Source: Spiribacter salilacus (GTDB lineage Bacteria; Pseudomonadota; Gammaproteobacteria; Nitrococcales; Nitrococcaceae). From it: DNA of 64,000 nucleotides. The DNA is taken from assembly GCF_009649225.1 (NCBI RefSeq), contig NZ_WJPP01000004.1, positions 62,001 through 126,000 of the forward strand, read 5' to 3'. The notes under the pieces were generated by a model. It did not search any database and was not told the origin of the DNA. It was given only the letters and a program-made list of their open reading frames with translations. A program made the position numbers and the translations under genes. Positions 39,663-49,213 of the stretch are shown piece by piece; position 1 is the first letter of the stretch; each line of letters starts with the position of its first letter.

Positions 39663-41440
39663 GGGAGTTGATCGAGAAGGCGTGAAAGCGTGCCGTTACG
39701 AACCTCAACCGGTTCAAGCCGACGCTGGATAATGCCTTGTTTGTTAACGTGTAATGAGCCCGTGGCACCCGAGTAGTTCAGGCCAGGCTGCTCCTTGAGG
39801 ATGTGAATGAGTTTCGCTAAGTGCAAGGCGTCGATACCAAGCGCCTCGAGCCGACCAATTTGATTGGCCTCCTGTCCCTCGCTGACAAGCTCAGCATAGG
39901 CAGCGGCCGCTGATGCCGGCATCGCGTTGGGAATGAGCCAAGGCATTTCAGCAAAAATTAGGCCTTCAAAGTCACTCTCAACATCTCCGCTACCACCGGG
40001 AAATGCCGATGCGGGCGCAAGGACGGGAAGATCAAGTCCATCGTGGAAACGAATTTGTGGAATGAGTACCTGAGCCGCGTTCGGCCTGGCCGCAATAAAA
40101 AGCGCGTCGGCATCGCTGCGTCGTTTTGGCTCGGTCTTCAGTCGAATATTAAGCAACGATTCAAGGCGCTCGGTTCGTTGGTCGGCATCATCAATATTCA
40201 ATATTGCTCGTATTGGCCCAGATAGGTCATCTTGGTTGCTTGGGTAGCGCTGCGTCTCAAGCGCTGTGCCTCCGCCCTCGTGCAAGGCGCTAACAAACGC
40301 ATCGGTCACACGTTCGCTCCATTCATCATCGCCTGCCAAAATAGCGATTTGTTGATAACCGAGCGCGAGGGCAGTAGACGCGGTGGCTGCTGCTTCATCC
40401 TCGGGCGCTAACCCAAATTGGAAAACGTTTGGAGACGGGCTTGAAGATGGCGGGTCGATGCGATTAAGCGCAAGCAACGGCGTGGTGATTTCTGCCCCGC
40501 TTAGCACAGATTCCACGGCGGTTTTGCTCAATGGCCCAAGCACGATTTCTGCACCACCGGCAACGGCTTCTCGGTAGCCTGCGGCCGGGGCGAGGCCATT
40601 TGCTCCAACATCAATAAAGCGAATGGCTATGGGTCTTTGTTCTGCATTGCTGCTGTAGTAGGCGGCTAAGAATCCCATTTGAATGCGGCGACTAGGGCCA
40701 GATAGATCACCGCTGAGCGGCAGCAACAGGGCAACCTGCTTGACGGGGGCATACGCGTAGCGATGCATGGCCTGGATACGGGTAATTAAAAGCTCGCTCA
40801 CTCCTTTGGTATTGCCTTGCTCACGCCATTCGGCGATGCCTTGTGCGGCGCCGTCAAGTGCTAATAATCGGGGTCGGACGGCCAGCGCTAGTGCTTGCCA
40901 AGCTGACAAATCGGCCGGCCAGGTTTCTGATTCGGCCTGCATGAGCTGGTCTAAAGGGATTGCCTGTAAATCTTTCCAGAGCAGCGCCTCAGCGCGCAGA
41001 CGCTGCTGGGGAGAACGTGCCGCTTGCAATGCCTCCCACTGAGAGCGTAGCGCCTGATCAGTTTGTCCACGATCTCGCTGTGCGGCCGCAATGCTTGCCC
41101 AGTAGCGTCCTTGTAAGCGCGCTGGCAGTTGACCATCGAGTCGATTGGCAAGCGTTTGCAACTGCTGGTCGGCGGATGACTCATTCGCTAAGATTTGCGC
41201 TTCTAGCAAGAGGTCTTCTGAGCGCGCGCCTCTGAATTCCTGAGCTGCCATACGCAGTAGGGTGATGGCGGCGCTCAGATCATCGTTGCTAAGCGCAACT
41301 TCCGCTGCCGTGATGCGCGGAGAATCAGCCGGGTCGCGCGGCCCCTCTCGCTCTTGCATGCTAAGCGGCGCACAAGCAGAAATGCCAAGTACTATGGCTA
41401 GTGCAAAGGCAAAATAACGTGTGCAGCGCAGGAGAGACAA
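39659..41440 (-). CDS. lpoA: Penicillin-binding protein activator LpoA (LppC family lipoprotein)
   Basis: Outer-membrane lipoprotein that in E. coli activates PBP1A. The 593-residue product has a lipoprotein signal peptide with lipobox ISAC (Cys near residue 23), an N-terminal helical TPR-like domain (about 40-235) and a C-terminal periplasmic-binding-protein fold (about 236-590) beginning KQVALLLPLSGDLSGPSRRIQMGFLAAYY. The start is TTG at 41440 with GAGG upstream. It is divergent from rsmI. Confidence 0.93.
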
Positions 41441-41516
41441 AGGCGAACCTCGCGACGGTCTTTACAGCCGAGTAAACTCGACATTCTTAGTCAAGTATCG
41501 AGCGGCTGGAGTAACG

Positions 41517-42383
41517 GTGTCAAACCAATCTGGATGTCTGTACGTGGTGGCAACACCCATCGGTAATCTCGGCGATATGAGTCCTCGGGCTATCGAGGTG
41601 TTAAATCATGTGGCCGTGATCGCTGCTGAGGATACACGCCATACCGGCCGTCTGCTCGAGCAGTTCGATTGCCGGACACCTCAATTATCGTTGCATGAGC
41701 ACAACGAAGCGAGTCGGGTGCAACGATTACTGGAACGTCTGCAAGCGGGCGATGATATTGCGCTTGTCAGCGACGCGGGTACGCCGTTAATCAGTGACCC
41801 GGGGTATCGTTTAGTTCGCGCCGCGCGGGAAGCTGGCCTGACAGTGCTAGCGGTGCCGGGGCCATCAAGTATAACCGCTGCTCTATCCGTCGCCGGTTTG
41901 CCCACTGATCGGTTTTGGTTTGAGGGCTTTCTGCCCGCACGCTCCTCGGCACGACGCCGTCGGCTTGAGGCGTTAGCGGATGTCTCCGGAACCCTCGTGT
42001 TTTTTGAGGCGGGGCGACGGCTTGGTGCCACGCTGAGTGAAATGGCTGAGGTGTTTGGAGGCTCTCGTGAGGCGGCCGTGGCAAGGGAGTTAACCAAGCG
42101 ATTTGAAACAACCCAAATGGATACCCTAGCGCAATTAGTTGATTGGCAGGCGGCCGATGCCAACCAAGCGCGGGGTGAGTTTGTTGTGATGGTAGCGCCA
42201 GCAGCAACTGAGGTTGCTGATTCAGCCGATACACAATCGCCACTGGATGTTGATCGGCTGCTCAAGCTGCTACGGCAGGAGGGGTTAGGGGCGAAAGCGG
42301 CAGCGCGGGTTGCTGCAGCGCTTAGTGGGCAGAGCGTTAATGCTCTTTACGCTAGAGCAACAGATGCATCAACGCCGAAATAG
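41517..42383 (+). CDS. rsmI: 16S rRNA (cytidine1402-2'-O)-methyltransferase
   Basis: Methylates the 2'-OH of C1402 in 16S rRNA, the P-site residue whose base is methylated by RsmH, encoded 1.1 kb downstream. The 288-residue protein has the tetrapyrrole-methylase fold: LYVVATPIGNLGDMSPRAIEVL, AEDTRHTGRLL, LVSDAGTPLISDPGYRLV and PGPSSITAALSVAGL. The GTG at 41517, 5 nt after GGAG, is chosen; the open frame upstream is unlike the family. RNase P RNA starts 15 nt after its stop. Confidence 0.96.
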   Translation: MSNQSGCLYVVATPIGNLGDMSPRAIEVLNHVAVIAAEDTRHTGRLLEQFDCRTPQLSLHEHNEASRVQRLLERLQAGDDIALVSDAGTPLISDPGYRLVRAAREAGLTVLAVPGPSSITAALSVAGLPTDRFWFEGFLPARSSARRRRLEALADVSGTLVFFEAGRRLGATLSEMAEVFGGSREAAVARELTKRFETTQMDTLAQLVDWQAADANQARGEFVVMVAPAATEVADSADTQSPLDVDRLLKLLRQEGLGAKAAARVAAALSGQSVNALYARATDASTPK

Positions 42384-42398
42384 GGTATCCTAAAGGCG

Positions 42399-42752
42399 GA
42401 AGTTGGCTGGGCGATCGCTGCACTCTTTTGGGTGTGGAGGAAAGTCCGGGCTCCACTGGGCAGAGTGCCAGGTAACGCCTGGGCGGCGTGAGCCGACGGA
42501 AAGTGCCACAGAGATCAGACCGCCGATGGCGTTGCGATAGCTTCGCACAGGTAAGGGTGAAAAGGTGCGGTAAGAGCGCACCGCGCGCATGGCAACATGT
42601 CGCGGCACGGTAAACCCCACTCGGAGCAAGACCAAATAGGGGAGCAGACGTGTGGCCCGCGCGGCTCCCGGGTAGGTCGCTTGAGGTTTGTGGTGACATA
42701 AATCCAAGAGGAATGATCGTCCTCGACAGAACCCGGCTTACAGGCCAACTTC
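42399..42752 (+). ncRNA. rnpB: RNase P RNA, bacterial type A
   Basis: Catalytic RNA that trims 5' leaders from pre-tRNAs. About 354 nt. The P1 helix is closed by GAAGTTGGC (42399-42407) and GCCAACTTC (42744-42752). Conserved cores are present: GAGGAAAGTCCGGGCTCC near 42437, CAGGTAACGCCTGGG, GGTAAGGGTGAAA and ACAGAACCCGGCTTA at the 3' side. The P3 region (about 42418-42436) is only a small hairpin, much shorter than in E. coli. A TATCCT (42386-42391) fits a -10 for a start at 42399. A T-rich tail (42751-42762) follows. Confidence 0.96.
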
Positions 42753-42897
42753 TTTTTCTTTTAATGCGAATTCTCGCAAATCTTCCTAAATTGATGTTTT
42801 AAAAACGGTATTTATCTACCGTTGTGTAGCTGTTCTACCTGCTTTTATTTAGGCGCTAAGTTCTTGTGCGCCAAGCAAAAATTTCTTTTTTAACGGC
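42753..42897. other. AT-rich intergenic region after rnpB with three small inverted repeats
   Basis: The stretch is clearly more AT-rich than its surroundings and holds no credible gene. Inverted repeats are TGCGA/TCGCA (42765-42769/42774-42778), AACGGTA/TACCGTT (42804-42810/42817-42823, 6-nt loop) and GGCGC/GCGCC (42852-42856/42868-42872), the last followed by a T-rich run. They may be rnpB 3' processing or termination elements, or insulate the dcw promoter. Confidence 0.4.
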
Positions 42898-42926
42898 TTG
42901 ACGCGATGAGAATTGCTGTCTAGAGT
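42898..42926 (+). promoter_or_regulatory. Predicted sigma-70 promoter of the dcw cluster (mraZ promoter)
   Basis: TTGACG (42898-42903), a 17-nt spacer and TAGAGT (42921-42926) form a reasonable promoter with a predicted start near 42933, about 65 nt upstream of mraZ. The MraZ-type repeats begin immediately after it, which supports the call. Confidence 0.6.
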
Positions 42927-42937
42927 GTGCCCTTAAG

Positions 42938-42962
42938 TGGGAAAAAGTGGTGAAAAATGGTT
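42938..42962 (+). promoter_or_regulatory. MraZ operator (three TGG-type repeats at 10-bp spacing)
   Basis: TGGGA (42938-42942), TGGTG (42948-42952) and TGGTT (42958-42962) repeat with exact 10-bp phasing and A-rich 5-nt spacers. E. coli MraZ represses its own operon by binding TGGGN repeats spaced the same way between the promoter and mraZ. Only the first copy is a full TGGG; the other two are TGGT, so binding strength is uncertain. Confidence 0.7.
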
Positions 42963-42996
42963 TTTTTAGGATTTAACGGGTGAATAAGGGGCGATT

Positions 42997-43449
42997 GTGT
43001 TTCGCGGTGTCACCCAAATAACGCTGGATGCTAAAGGCCGCATGGCCTTTCCAAGCCGCTATAGAGAGCGGCTTCAGGCGTTGTGCGATGGTCAATTGGT
43101 GGTGACCGTCGATAGAGACTATTGCTTGCTCGTCTACCCGTTGCCCGAGTGGGAGCATATTGAGCAGAAGCTTGTGCGCTTGCCGAGCCTTAATCGCACG
43201 GCGCGCCGACTTCAAAGATTGCTGATCGGGCATGCCACTGAATGCCAACTTGATGGTAATGGTCGAATTTTACTGCCGCCTCCGTTGCGCGACTTTGCAG
43301 GTTTGGAAAAAAGAACGGTGCTCATTGGTCAGGGCAACAAGTTTGAGCTTTGGGATGAGGCCACGTGGTCAGGTTTACGAGAGCAGTGGTTAGCGGAGAC
43401 AGCGGAGGCGGAAGAGCTGCCCGGTGATCTTGAGTCATTGTCACTCTAG
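42997..43449 (+). CDS. mraZ: Transcriptional regulator MraZ
   Basis: DNA-binding autorepressor of the division/cell-wall cluster. The 150-residue protein has two AbrB-like swapped-hairpin repeats, with ITLDAKGRMAFPSRYRE near the N-terminus and CQLDGNGRILLPPPLRD near residues 83-99. The start is GTG at 42997 with AAGGGG upstream. rsmH follows after 12 nt. Confidence 0.97.
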   Translation: MFRGVTQITLDAKGRMAFPSRYRERLQALCDGQLVVTVDRDYCLLVYPLPEWEHIEQKLVRLPSLNRTARRLQRLLIGHATECQLDGNGRILLPPPLRDFAGLEKRTVLIGQGNKFELWDEATWSGLREQWLAETAEAEELPGDLESLSL

Positions 43450-43461
43450 GAGGCCGTTATT

Positions 43462-44400
43462 TTGATCGAAGTCGGGTCCCATCAGTCGGTCATGCAGGAG
43501 CAGGTGATTCATCACCTAGCTTTGCGCCCGGGTGGTCTTTATGTCGATGGGACTTATGGCCGCGGGGGTCATGCAGCAGCCATTCTCGATGCCTTGGATG
43601 AAACTGCGCAGGTGTGGCTGGTTGATCGAGATCCTGAGGCGATTGCCATCGCGCGTGATCGTCATGCCAATGATTCACGTTGTCATATCTGCCAAGCCAA
43701 CTTCTCTGAATTAGGTGATCGGCTGCGTGCCGCGCAGCTGGAAGGCCATGTAAACGGCATTTTGCTTGATTTGGGTGTTTCATCGCCTCAATTAGATCAG
43801 GCAAATCGCGGCTTTAGCTTTATGCGCGCCGGCCCGCTCGATATGCGAATGGATAACACGCAAGGCGAAACAGCCGCTCAGTGGTTAGCGCATGTTGATG
43901 AGCGCGCATTGGTTGGCGTGTTACGTGAATATGGCGAAGAGCGTTATGCCAAACGGATCGCCGCGGCAATTTGTCAGGCTCGTAACGAGGGTGATTTGCC
44001 TGAAGATACGCTGGCGCTCGCCAAGCTGATTGCCACTGCAGTGCCGCGTAGTGAGCCAGGCAAGCACCCGGCAACCCGCTCTTTTCAGGCCATCCGAATT
44101 TTTATTAATGGTGAACTTGAGGCGCTAGATGCGCTGCTTGGCGATGTTTGTGCGCTGCTTGCGCCTGAGGGCCGTTTGGTTGTTATTAGCTTTCACTCTT
44201 TGGAAGACCGCCGGGTAAAACGCTTTATTCAGCGCAATAGCCAAGTGGGTGATCTACCGCCGGGCGCCGGAATGGTGCCCCCTGAGAAGCGTCCACGGTT
44301 GCGTCGCATTGGACGTGCCTATCGGCCAGATCCCGAAGAAACCGTGACCAACCCGCGGGCGCGCAGCGCCGTTTTACGCGTGGCGGAGCGACTCTCATGA
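43462..44400 (+). CDS. rsmH: 16S rRNA (cytosine1402-N4)-methyltransferase
   Basis: Methylates N4 of C1402 in 16S rRNA, the partner modification to RsmI. The 312 residues have [32 protein letters not shown] (substrate and SAM binding), [23 protein letters not shown] and [15 protein letters not shown]. The start is TTG at 43462 with AGGAGG 8 nt upstream. ftsL overlaps its end (ATGA). Confidence 0.98.
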   Translation: MIEVGSHQSVMQEQVIHHLALRPGGLYVDGTYGRGGHAAAILDALDETAQVWLVDRDPEAIAIARDRHANDSRCHICQANFSELGDRLRAAQLEGHVNGILLDLGVSSPQLDQANRGFSFMRAGPLDMRMDNTQGETAAQWLAHVDERALVGVLREYGEERYAKRIAAAICQARNEGDLPEDTLALAKLIATAVPRSEPGKHPATRSFQAIRIFINGELEALDALLGDVCALLAPEGRLVVISFHSLEDRRVKRFIQRNSQVGDLPPGAGMVPPEKRPRLRRIGRAYRPDPEETVTNPRARSAVLRVAERLS

Positions 44401-44702
44401 GTGGCCACATGACTTTATGGGTATTCGCATTGGCGGTGGCAGTTATCGTTTCTGCTTTACTGGTTGCCGAAAGCAAACATAACACCCGCGTGCTTTTCCA
44501 AGAGATTGAACAGTTACGTGACGAGCGTGATGCCCTAAACGTGGAGTGGAGTCGACTGCGTTTGGAGCAAGGTGCATTAGCAACGCACTCACGGGTTGAA
44601 GCCATTGCCCGCGACGAGCTAGGCCTGATCCGGCCTGATGCCAGTGAGATTGTTTTGATTCGGTTGGATCAGAATGTATCAGCAGGGGTGGGTAATGAGT
44701 AA
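44397..44702 (+). CDS. ftsL: Cell division protein FtsL
   Basis: Small bitopic divisome protein that works with FtsB and FtsQ to activate FtsWI. The 101-residue product has one membrane helix (about residues 6-25) and a periplasmic heptad-rich coiled coil (about 30-65) ending in the ARDELGL segment typical of FtsL. It lies between rsmH (4-nt overlap) and ftsI (8-nt overlap). Confidence 0.94.
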   Translation: MSGHMTLWVFALAVAVIVSALLVAESKHNTRVLFQEIEQLRDERDALNVEWSRLRLEQGALATHSRVEAIARDELGLIRPDASEIVLIRLDQNVSAGVGNE

Positions 44703-46383
44703 CCAGCGCCTACAACCGCGTGCCTGGCGGCGTTGGCTGGTGATTGTTGGGCTAATGTTGCTGCCGCTTGTGCTTTTGGGCCGTGCGGTCACATTGCAAT
44801 TATATGAGGGCGCCTTTTTACAAGGGCAGGGTGATCAGCGCCACCTTCGTGTAGAAACTTTAGTGGCTAATCGTGGCGTGATTTACGACCGCAATGGCGA
44901 ATCGCTTGCAATTAGCGCACCCGTGCAGTCGATTTGGGCCAATCCTCAAGTGTTGTTGGATGAAAATGCAGACGCATCCATTTCTGCGGTAGCTGAATTG
45001 GTTGGGCTCGATGCGAGAGTTCTGGAGCAAACGTTAACGAGTCGTGCCAATAGAGAGTTTGTTTACATTCGGCGGCATATCTCTCCGGAGTTAGCCGAGC
45101 AGGTGGTAGCGCTGGAGATTCCGGGTGTGCATTTGCAGCGGGAATATCGGCGCTTTTATCCAGCAGGCGAAGTGACAGGGCATGTGCTTGGCTTTACTGA
45201 TGTTGACGATAAAGGCCAAAGCGGCGTTGAGTATGCCTACAACGATTGGTTAAGTGGGGTTGCCGGCGCTAAGCGGGTTTTGCGTGATCGCTATGGCCGC
45301 AACATTGAAGATGTTGAGCTCTTACGCGATGCGCGACCGGGCAAAGATCTCCACTTAAGTATTGATCAGCGCCTGCAATATATCGCTTACCGAGAGCTGA
45401 AAGCTGCCGTTGAGCGGCGTTCTGCCCGAGGGGGTTCAGTCGTTTTAATGGATGTCCATAGTGGCGAAATTTTGGCGATGGTTAACCAGCCTGCGTTCAA
45501 TCCTAATCGCCGCTCAGACATTGTGGCCGAACGCTACCGAAATCGGGCTGTAACGGATGTTTTTGAGCCCGGCTCGGTGATGAAACCGCTGGCAGTCGCG
45601 GCTGCATTAGCGGGTGGCAAATATACGCCGGAAACGGAGATTGACACCGCCCCCGGATACTTGCGGGTTGCGGGCAACGATGTCAGAGACATTCGAGATT
45701 TTGGCACCTTAACGGTGCGTGGCATTTTGCAAAAGTCCAGCAATGTTGGGGTTGCTCAAATGGCACTTGAACTTGAGCAAGGCCGACATTGGCAGCTATT
45801 AGCTGATTTGGGGTTTGGGCAATCAACGGGTGTGAATTTTCCGGGTGAGGCATCGGGGCATTTAACAGCAATACCAACGGAGCGGCCTTTTGAAAAAGCC
45901 ACTTTGGCGTTTGGATACGGCTTATCGGTAACCACTCTCCAGTTGGCACGTGCTTATGCGGCAATTGCAGCTGATGGCCGCTTGCCAACGCCAACATTGC
46001 TGGCCAATGCGCCGGCGGTGGAGGGGCCTGTTGTTCTGGACCCGCGTGTTGCGAAAGCGCTGCGCGCCATGATGGTGGATGTGACATTGCCGGGTGGTAC
46101 GGCCACTCAGGCGGCTATTCCCGGTTATCAAGTTTCCGGTAAAACGGGTACGAGTCGGAAAATTGGGCCGGAGGGTTATGCCAAAGGTCGTTATGTCTCT
46201 ACCTTTGCCGGTATCGCGCCAGCAAGCAACCCGCGGTTCGTTGCCGTAGTGACCATCGACGAGCCGGATCCGTCTGAATACTATGCGGGTCCCGTCGCTG
46301 GGCCGGTGTTTCGTGCGCTGATGAGTGATGCGTTGCGCCTTTATCGTCTATCCCCAGACGCCATGTTGGAGCGAAAGAGCTAA
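44695..46383 (+). CDS. ftsI: Peptidoglycan D,D-transpeptidase FtsI (PBP3)
   Basis: Septal transpeptidase and beta-lactam target. The 562 residues show an N-terminal membrane helix (about 12-32), a pedestal domain with NRGVIYDRNGESLA, and a transpeptidase domain with the three active-site motifs: SVMK (FEPGSVMKPLA), SSN (QKSSNVG) and KTGT (SGKTGTSRK). The ATG at 44695 overlaps the ftsL end; the upstream frame is an ftsL shadow. Its stop shares one base with the murE start. Confidence 0.98.
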   Translation: MSNQRLQPRAWRRWLVIVGLMLLPLVLLGRAVTLQLYEGAFLQGQGDQRHLRVETLVANRGVIYDRNGESLAISAPVQSIWANPQVLLDENADASISAVAELVGLDARVLEQTLTSRANREFVYIRRHISPELAEQVVALEIPGVHLQREYRRFYPAGEVTGHVLGFTDVDDKGQSGVEYAYNDWLSGVAGAKRVLRDRYGRNIEDVELLRDARPGKDLHLSIDQRLQYIAYRELKAAVERRSARGGSVVLMDVHSGEILAMVNQPAFNPNRRSDIVAERYRNRAVTDVFEPGSVMKPLAVAAALAGGKYTPETEIDTAPGYLRVAGNDVRDIRDFGTLTVRGILQKSSNVGVAQMALELEQGRHWQLLADLGFGQSTGVNFPGEASGHLTAIPTERPFEKATLAFGYGLSVTTLQLARAYAAIAADGRLPTPTLLANAPAVEGPVVLDPRVAKALRAMMVDVTLPGGTATQAAIPGYQVSGKTGTSRKIGPEGYAKGRYVSTFAGIAPASNPRFVAVVTIDEPDPSEYYAGPVAGPVFRALMSDALRLYRLSPDAMLERKS

Positions 46384-47867
46384 TGGCGGGCGGTATGACA
46401 ATGGAAGCGCTGCTTGCACCCTGGGGCATTCATGCGCCAGCGCACCCGGTTGTTGGTTTGGCGATGGACTCGCGAGAGGTGGTCTCTGGCGGCGTTTTCT
46501 TGGCGGCGGCGGGAGAGCAGGGGCATGGCCTCGAGCATCTCGACGCTGCAATAGCCGCTGGCGCGCAATTGGTGGTTTATGAGCCATCACCCCAATGGGA
46601 CGATGCAGCGCTGACGGCAATTTGTGCGAGTGCGGATGTGCATTTGGCCAAACTGCCTGACTTGCATTCTCATGTTAGCGAGATAGCTGCCAAATATTGT
46701 GGTTACCCCGGCAATGCGCTGCGGGTTATTGGTGTGACCGGTACCGATGGTAAAACGTCGGTTGTGCATTATGTGGCGCAACTGCTGAGCGCGCTAGGCA
46801 TTCAATGTGGCGTATTGGGCACGTTAGGGTGCGGCTTACTTGGGCAGCTCAAGCCAACGCGACATACCACGGCCGACCCGGTGAGTGTGCAGCAGCAGCT
46901 GCAAACGCTGGTGCAGGCTGGCGCAAAGGCCGTTGCGATGGAGGTGTCCTCCCATGCTTTGGCACAGGGGCGAGTGGCTGCAGTGCCTTTCCATACGGCT
47001 GTATTGACTTACCTCGGCCGAGATCATCTGGATTATCACGGTAGTCTTGAAGCCTATGCCGCCGCTAAGCGGAAGCTGTTTTTATGGCCTAGTTTGGTTT
47101 GCCGGATTATCAATATGGATGATGCCTTTGGTGTTGGATTAGCCGCGCTGAATGATGATGTGGAGGTGACCCGTTATGGCAGGGGCTCGAATAACGAATG
47201 GCAAGTTTGTGGCGTTGAGCCCACCGCTGATGGCTTATCGGTGCAGCTGCGGCATGCCGGCATAACGCATTCATTACGGTTGCCCTTAATGGGTTCATTC
47301 AATGCGGCCAATGTTACGGCAGCGATAGCAGCAGCTGGTTGGGAGCAGTCAGCCGAAGATGTCCTGCATGCAACGTCGGCCATTCGCGCTGTGCCGGGGC
47401 GGATGGAGCGATTCATCGGTGCTGATGGGCCATTGGTTGTTGTGGATTACGCTCACACCCCCGGGGCGTTGGAGTCGGTGCTCAACGCATTGCGCCAGCA
47501 TACAACCGGTCAGCTTTGGTGCGTGTTTGGTTGTGGTGGTGATCGCGACGCTGGTAAACGTGCCCTAATGGGCGAGGTGGCATCGCGCTTGGCGGATCAG
47601 GTTGTCGTGACCAATGATAATCCGCGCAGCGAGCCTCCAGAGGCGATTGTCGAAGAGATCTGTGCCGGGATTTCTGATCCAGCCGGCGTACGTGTCGAAT
47701 TAGATCGTGCTAGCGCCATTGCTAATGTGATTAAGCAAGCAAATGCCAAAGATGTGGTGCTTGTAGCAGGCAAAGGCCATGAGAGTGTGCAATGGCTTGG
47801 TCAACAAGCGGTGCCGTTTTCGGATCGTGAGCAGGTTGAACAGCAATTGCTACGGAGGGCTGGCTGA
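46383..47867 (+). CDS. murE: UDP-MurNAc-L-Ala-D-Glu:meso-diaminopimelate ligase
   Basis: Adds the third residue of the peptidoglycan stem peptide. The 494-residue Mur ligase has MDSREV-type UDP binding, the P-loop GVTGTDGKTSV, EVSSHAL, and the VVTNDNPRSE motif; DNPR marks meso-diaminopimelate as the substrate rather than lysine. The variant GTDGKT in the ATP loop is common in MurE of this group. It shares bases with both neighbours, ftsI and murF. Confidence 0.97.
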   Translation: MAGGMTMEALLAPWGIHAPAHPVVGLAMDSREVVSGGVFLAAAGEQGHGLEHLDAAIAAGAQLVVYEPSPQWDDAALTAICASADVHLAKLPDLHSHVSEIAAKYCGYPGNALRVIGVTGTDGKTSVVHYVAQLLSALGIQCGVLGTLGCGLLGQLKPTRHTTADPVSVQQQLQTLVQAGAKAVAMEVSSHALAQGRVAAVPFHTAVLTYLGRDHLDYHGSLEAYAAAKRKLFLWPSLVCRIINMDDAFGVGLAALNDDVEVTRYGRGSNNEWQVCGVEPTADGLSVQLRHAGITHSLRLPLMGSFNAANVTAAIAAAGWEQSAEDVLHATSAIRAVPGRMERFIGADGPLVVVDYAHTPGALESVLNALRQHTTGQLWCVFGCGGDRDAGKRALMGEVASRLADQVVVTNDNPRSEPPEAIVEEICAGISDPAGVRVELDRASAIANVIKQANAKDVVLVAGKGHESVQWLGQQAVPFSDREQVEQQLLRRAG

Positions 47868-49213
47868 TGGATGCCGTTGCACTCCAATCATTAGCGGCAG
47901 AGTTAGGCGGACGCTGCATTGGCCCGCGGGTTGTCGTCTCAGGCGTTGGTATCGATAGCCGGTCCTTAACCGCAGGCGATCTATTTATAGCGCTGCCGGG
48001 CAGTCAAGCGGATGGGCATGATTTTGTTTCGGCTGCTGCCGCCGCCGGTGCTGCAGCAGTCATGGTCACTCGTGAGGTAGACACAGATCTAACGCAATGG
48101 GTGGTCGAGGATACGCGCCGCTCACTGGTTGAGCTGGCGTGTTGGATTCGTTCGCAAAGCCAGGCGCTAACGATTGGCATTACCGGCAGTAATGGCAAAA
48201 CAACAGTCAAAGAGATGGTTTCGGCGATCCTTAAACAGGTGGGATCGACCCATGCAAGCCAAGGGAATTTTAATAACGAGCTGGGTGTGCCGTTAACGCT
48301 TTGTGGCCTTAAGGCTGAACATCAATATGCCGTGGTTGAAATGGGTTGTGCACGGCCCGGCGATATTGGTTTGCTAGCGAGTTGGGCACGCCCCCGAGTC
48401 GGCTTAGTCAATAACGTGGGGCCGGCTCACCTAGCCGGTTTTGGCAGCGTCTCTGCGATTGCGGCAGGCAAAGGCGAGTTATTCGAAGCGCTGCCGGCTG
48501 AGGGTTGCGCCATTATTAACGCAGATGATCCGTTTGCGAGCTTTTGGGAGCAACAGGCCGCGCATTGCCACATCCTGCGTTTTTCCTTAGAGGGGCTGCC
48601 AGCCGATGTGGTGGGCTCGATTAGTGAAGACAATCAGCTACAGATTCAGTTACCGGGCCAGTCAGAACCTTTTTCGGTGCACGTTCCATTGGCGGGCCGA
48701 CACAACAAGCTCAATGCCCTTGCTGCTGCCAGTGTTGCCGCCGCGATGGATATACCTGTCGATGCCATCGTTCGGGGCCTAGAGGGTGTATCTGCGGTGG
48801 CAGGCCGTTTAGTTGCACGCCCGGGAATTGCCGGGTCGGAGCTGATTGATGACACCTATAACGCGAATCCGGCTTCGCTAACGGCGGCAATGGAGACGGT
48901 GACCGCGCAATACGACGGTCCGGTTTGGCTGGTTTTAGGCGATATGGCGGAGCTTGGCCCTGATGCGGAAGCGCTGCATGCCGCCGCGGGCCGTGAAGCA
49001 CGCACCTTAGGATTTGAGCGGCTATACGCATTGGGGCCGTTAAGTGCGCATGCGGCCGAGGCATTTGGATCGCAAGCGACGTGTTTTAGTGATCAAGAAG
49101 CCTTGATTAACGCCGTTGCCAACGCGTTGGAAGACGGAGTGCGGGTGCTGGTGAAAGGGTCTCGCTCGGCACGAATGGAACGAGTCATAGAGGCATTAGG
49201 GCAGTCATGTTGA
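47867..49213 (+). CDS. murF: UDP-MurNAc-tripeptide D-alanyl-D-alanine ligase
   Basis: Adds the D-Ala-D-Ala dipeptide to complete the UDP-MurNAc pentapeptide. The 448-residue protein has the three Mur-ligase domains: [16 protein letters not shown], the ATP loop [48 protein letters not shown] and a C-terminal [13 protein letters not shown]. It overlaps murE by 1 nt and mraY by 7 nt. Confidence 0.97.
   Translation: MDAVALQSLAAELGGRCIGPRVVVSGVGIDSRSLTAGDLFIALPGSQADGHDFVSAAAAAGAAAVMVTREVDTDLTQWVVEDTRRSLVELACWIRSQSQALTIGITGSNGKTTVKEMVSAILKQVGSTHASQGNFNNELGVPLTLCGLKAEHQYAVVEMGCARPGDIGLLASWARPRVGLVNNVGPAHLAGFGSVSAIAAGKGELFEALPAEGCAIINADDPFASFWEQQAAHCHILRFSLEGLPADVVGSISEDNQLQIQLPGQSEPFSVHVPLAGRHNKLNALAAASVAAAMDIPVDAIVRGLEGVSAVAGRLVARPGIAGSELIDDTYNANPASLTAAMETVTAQYDGPVWLVLGDMAELGPDAEALHAAAGREARTLGFERLYALGPLSAHAAEAFGSQATCFSDQEALINAVANALEDGVRVLVKGSRSARMERVIEALGQSC

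Noticed and set aside
42352-42748. Three overlapping minus-strand open frames of 77-115 codons
   Set aside because: They are antisense to RNase P RNA; such frames are a familiar false gene call over rnpB and the conserved RNA fully explains the sequence.
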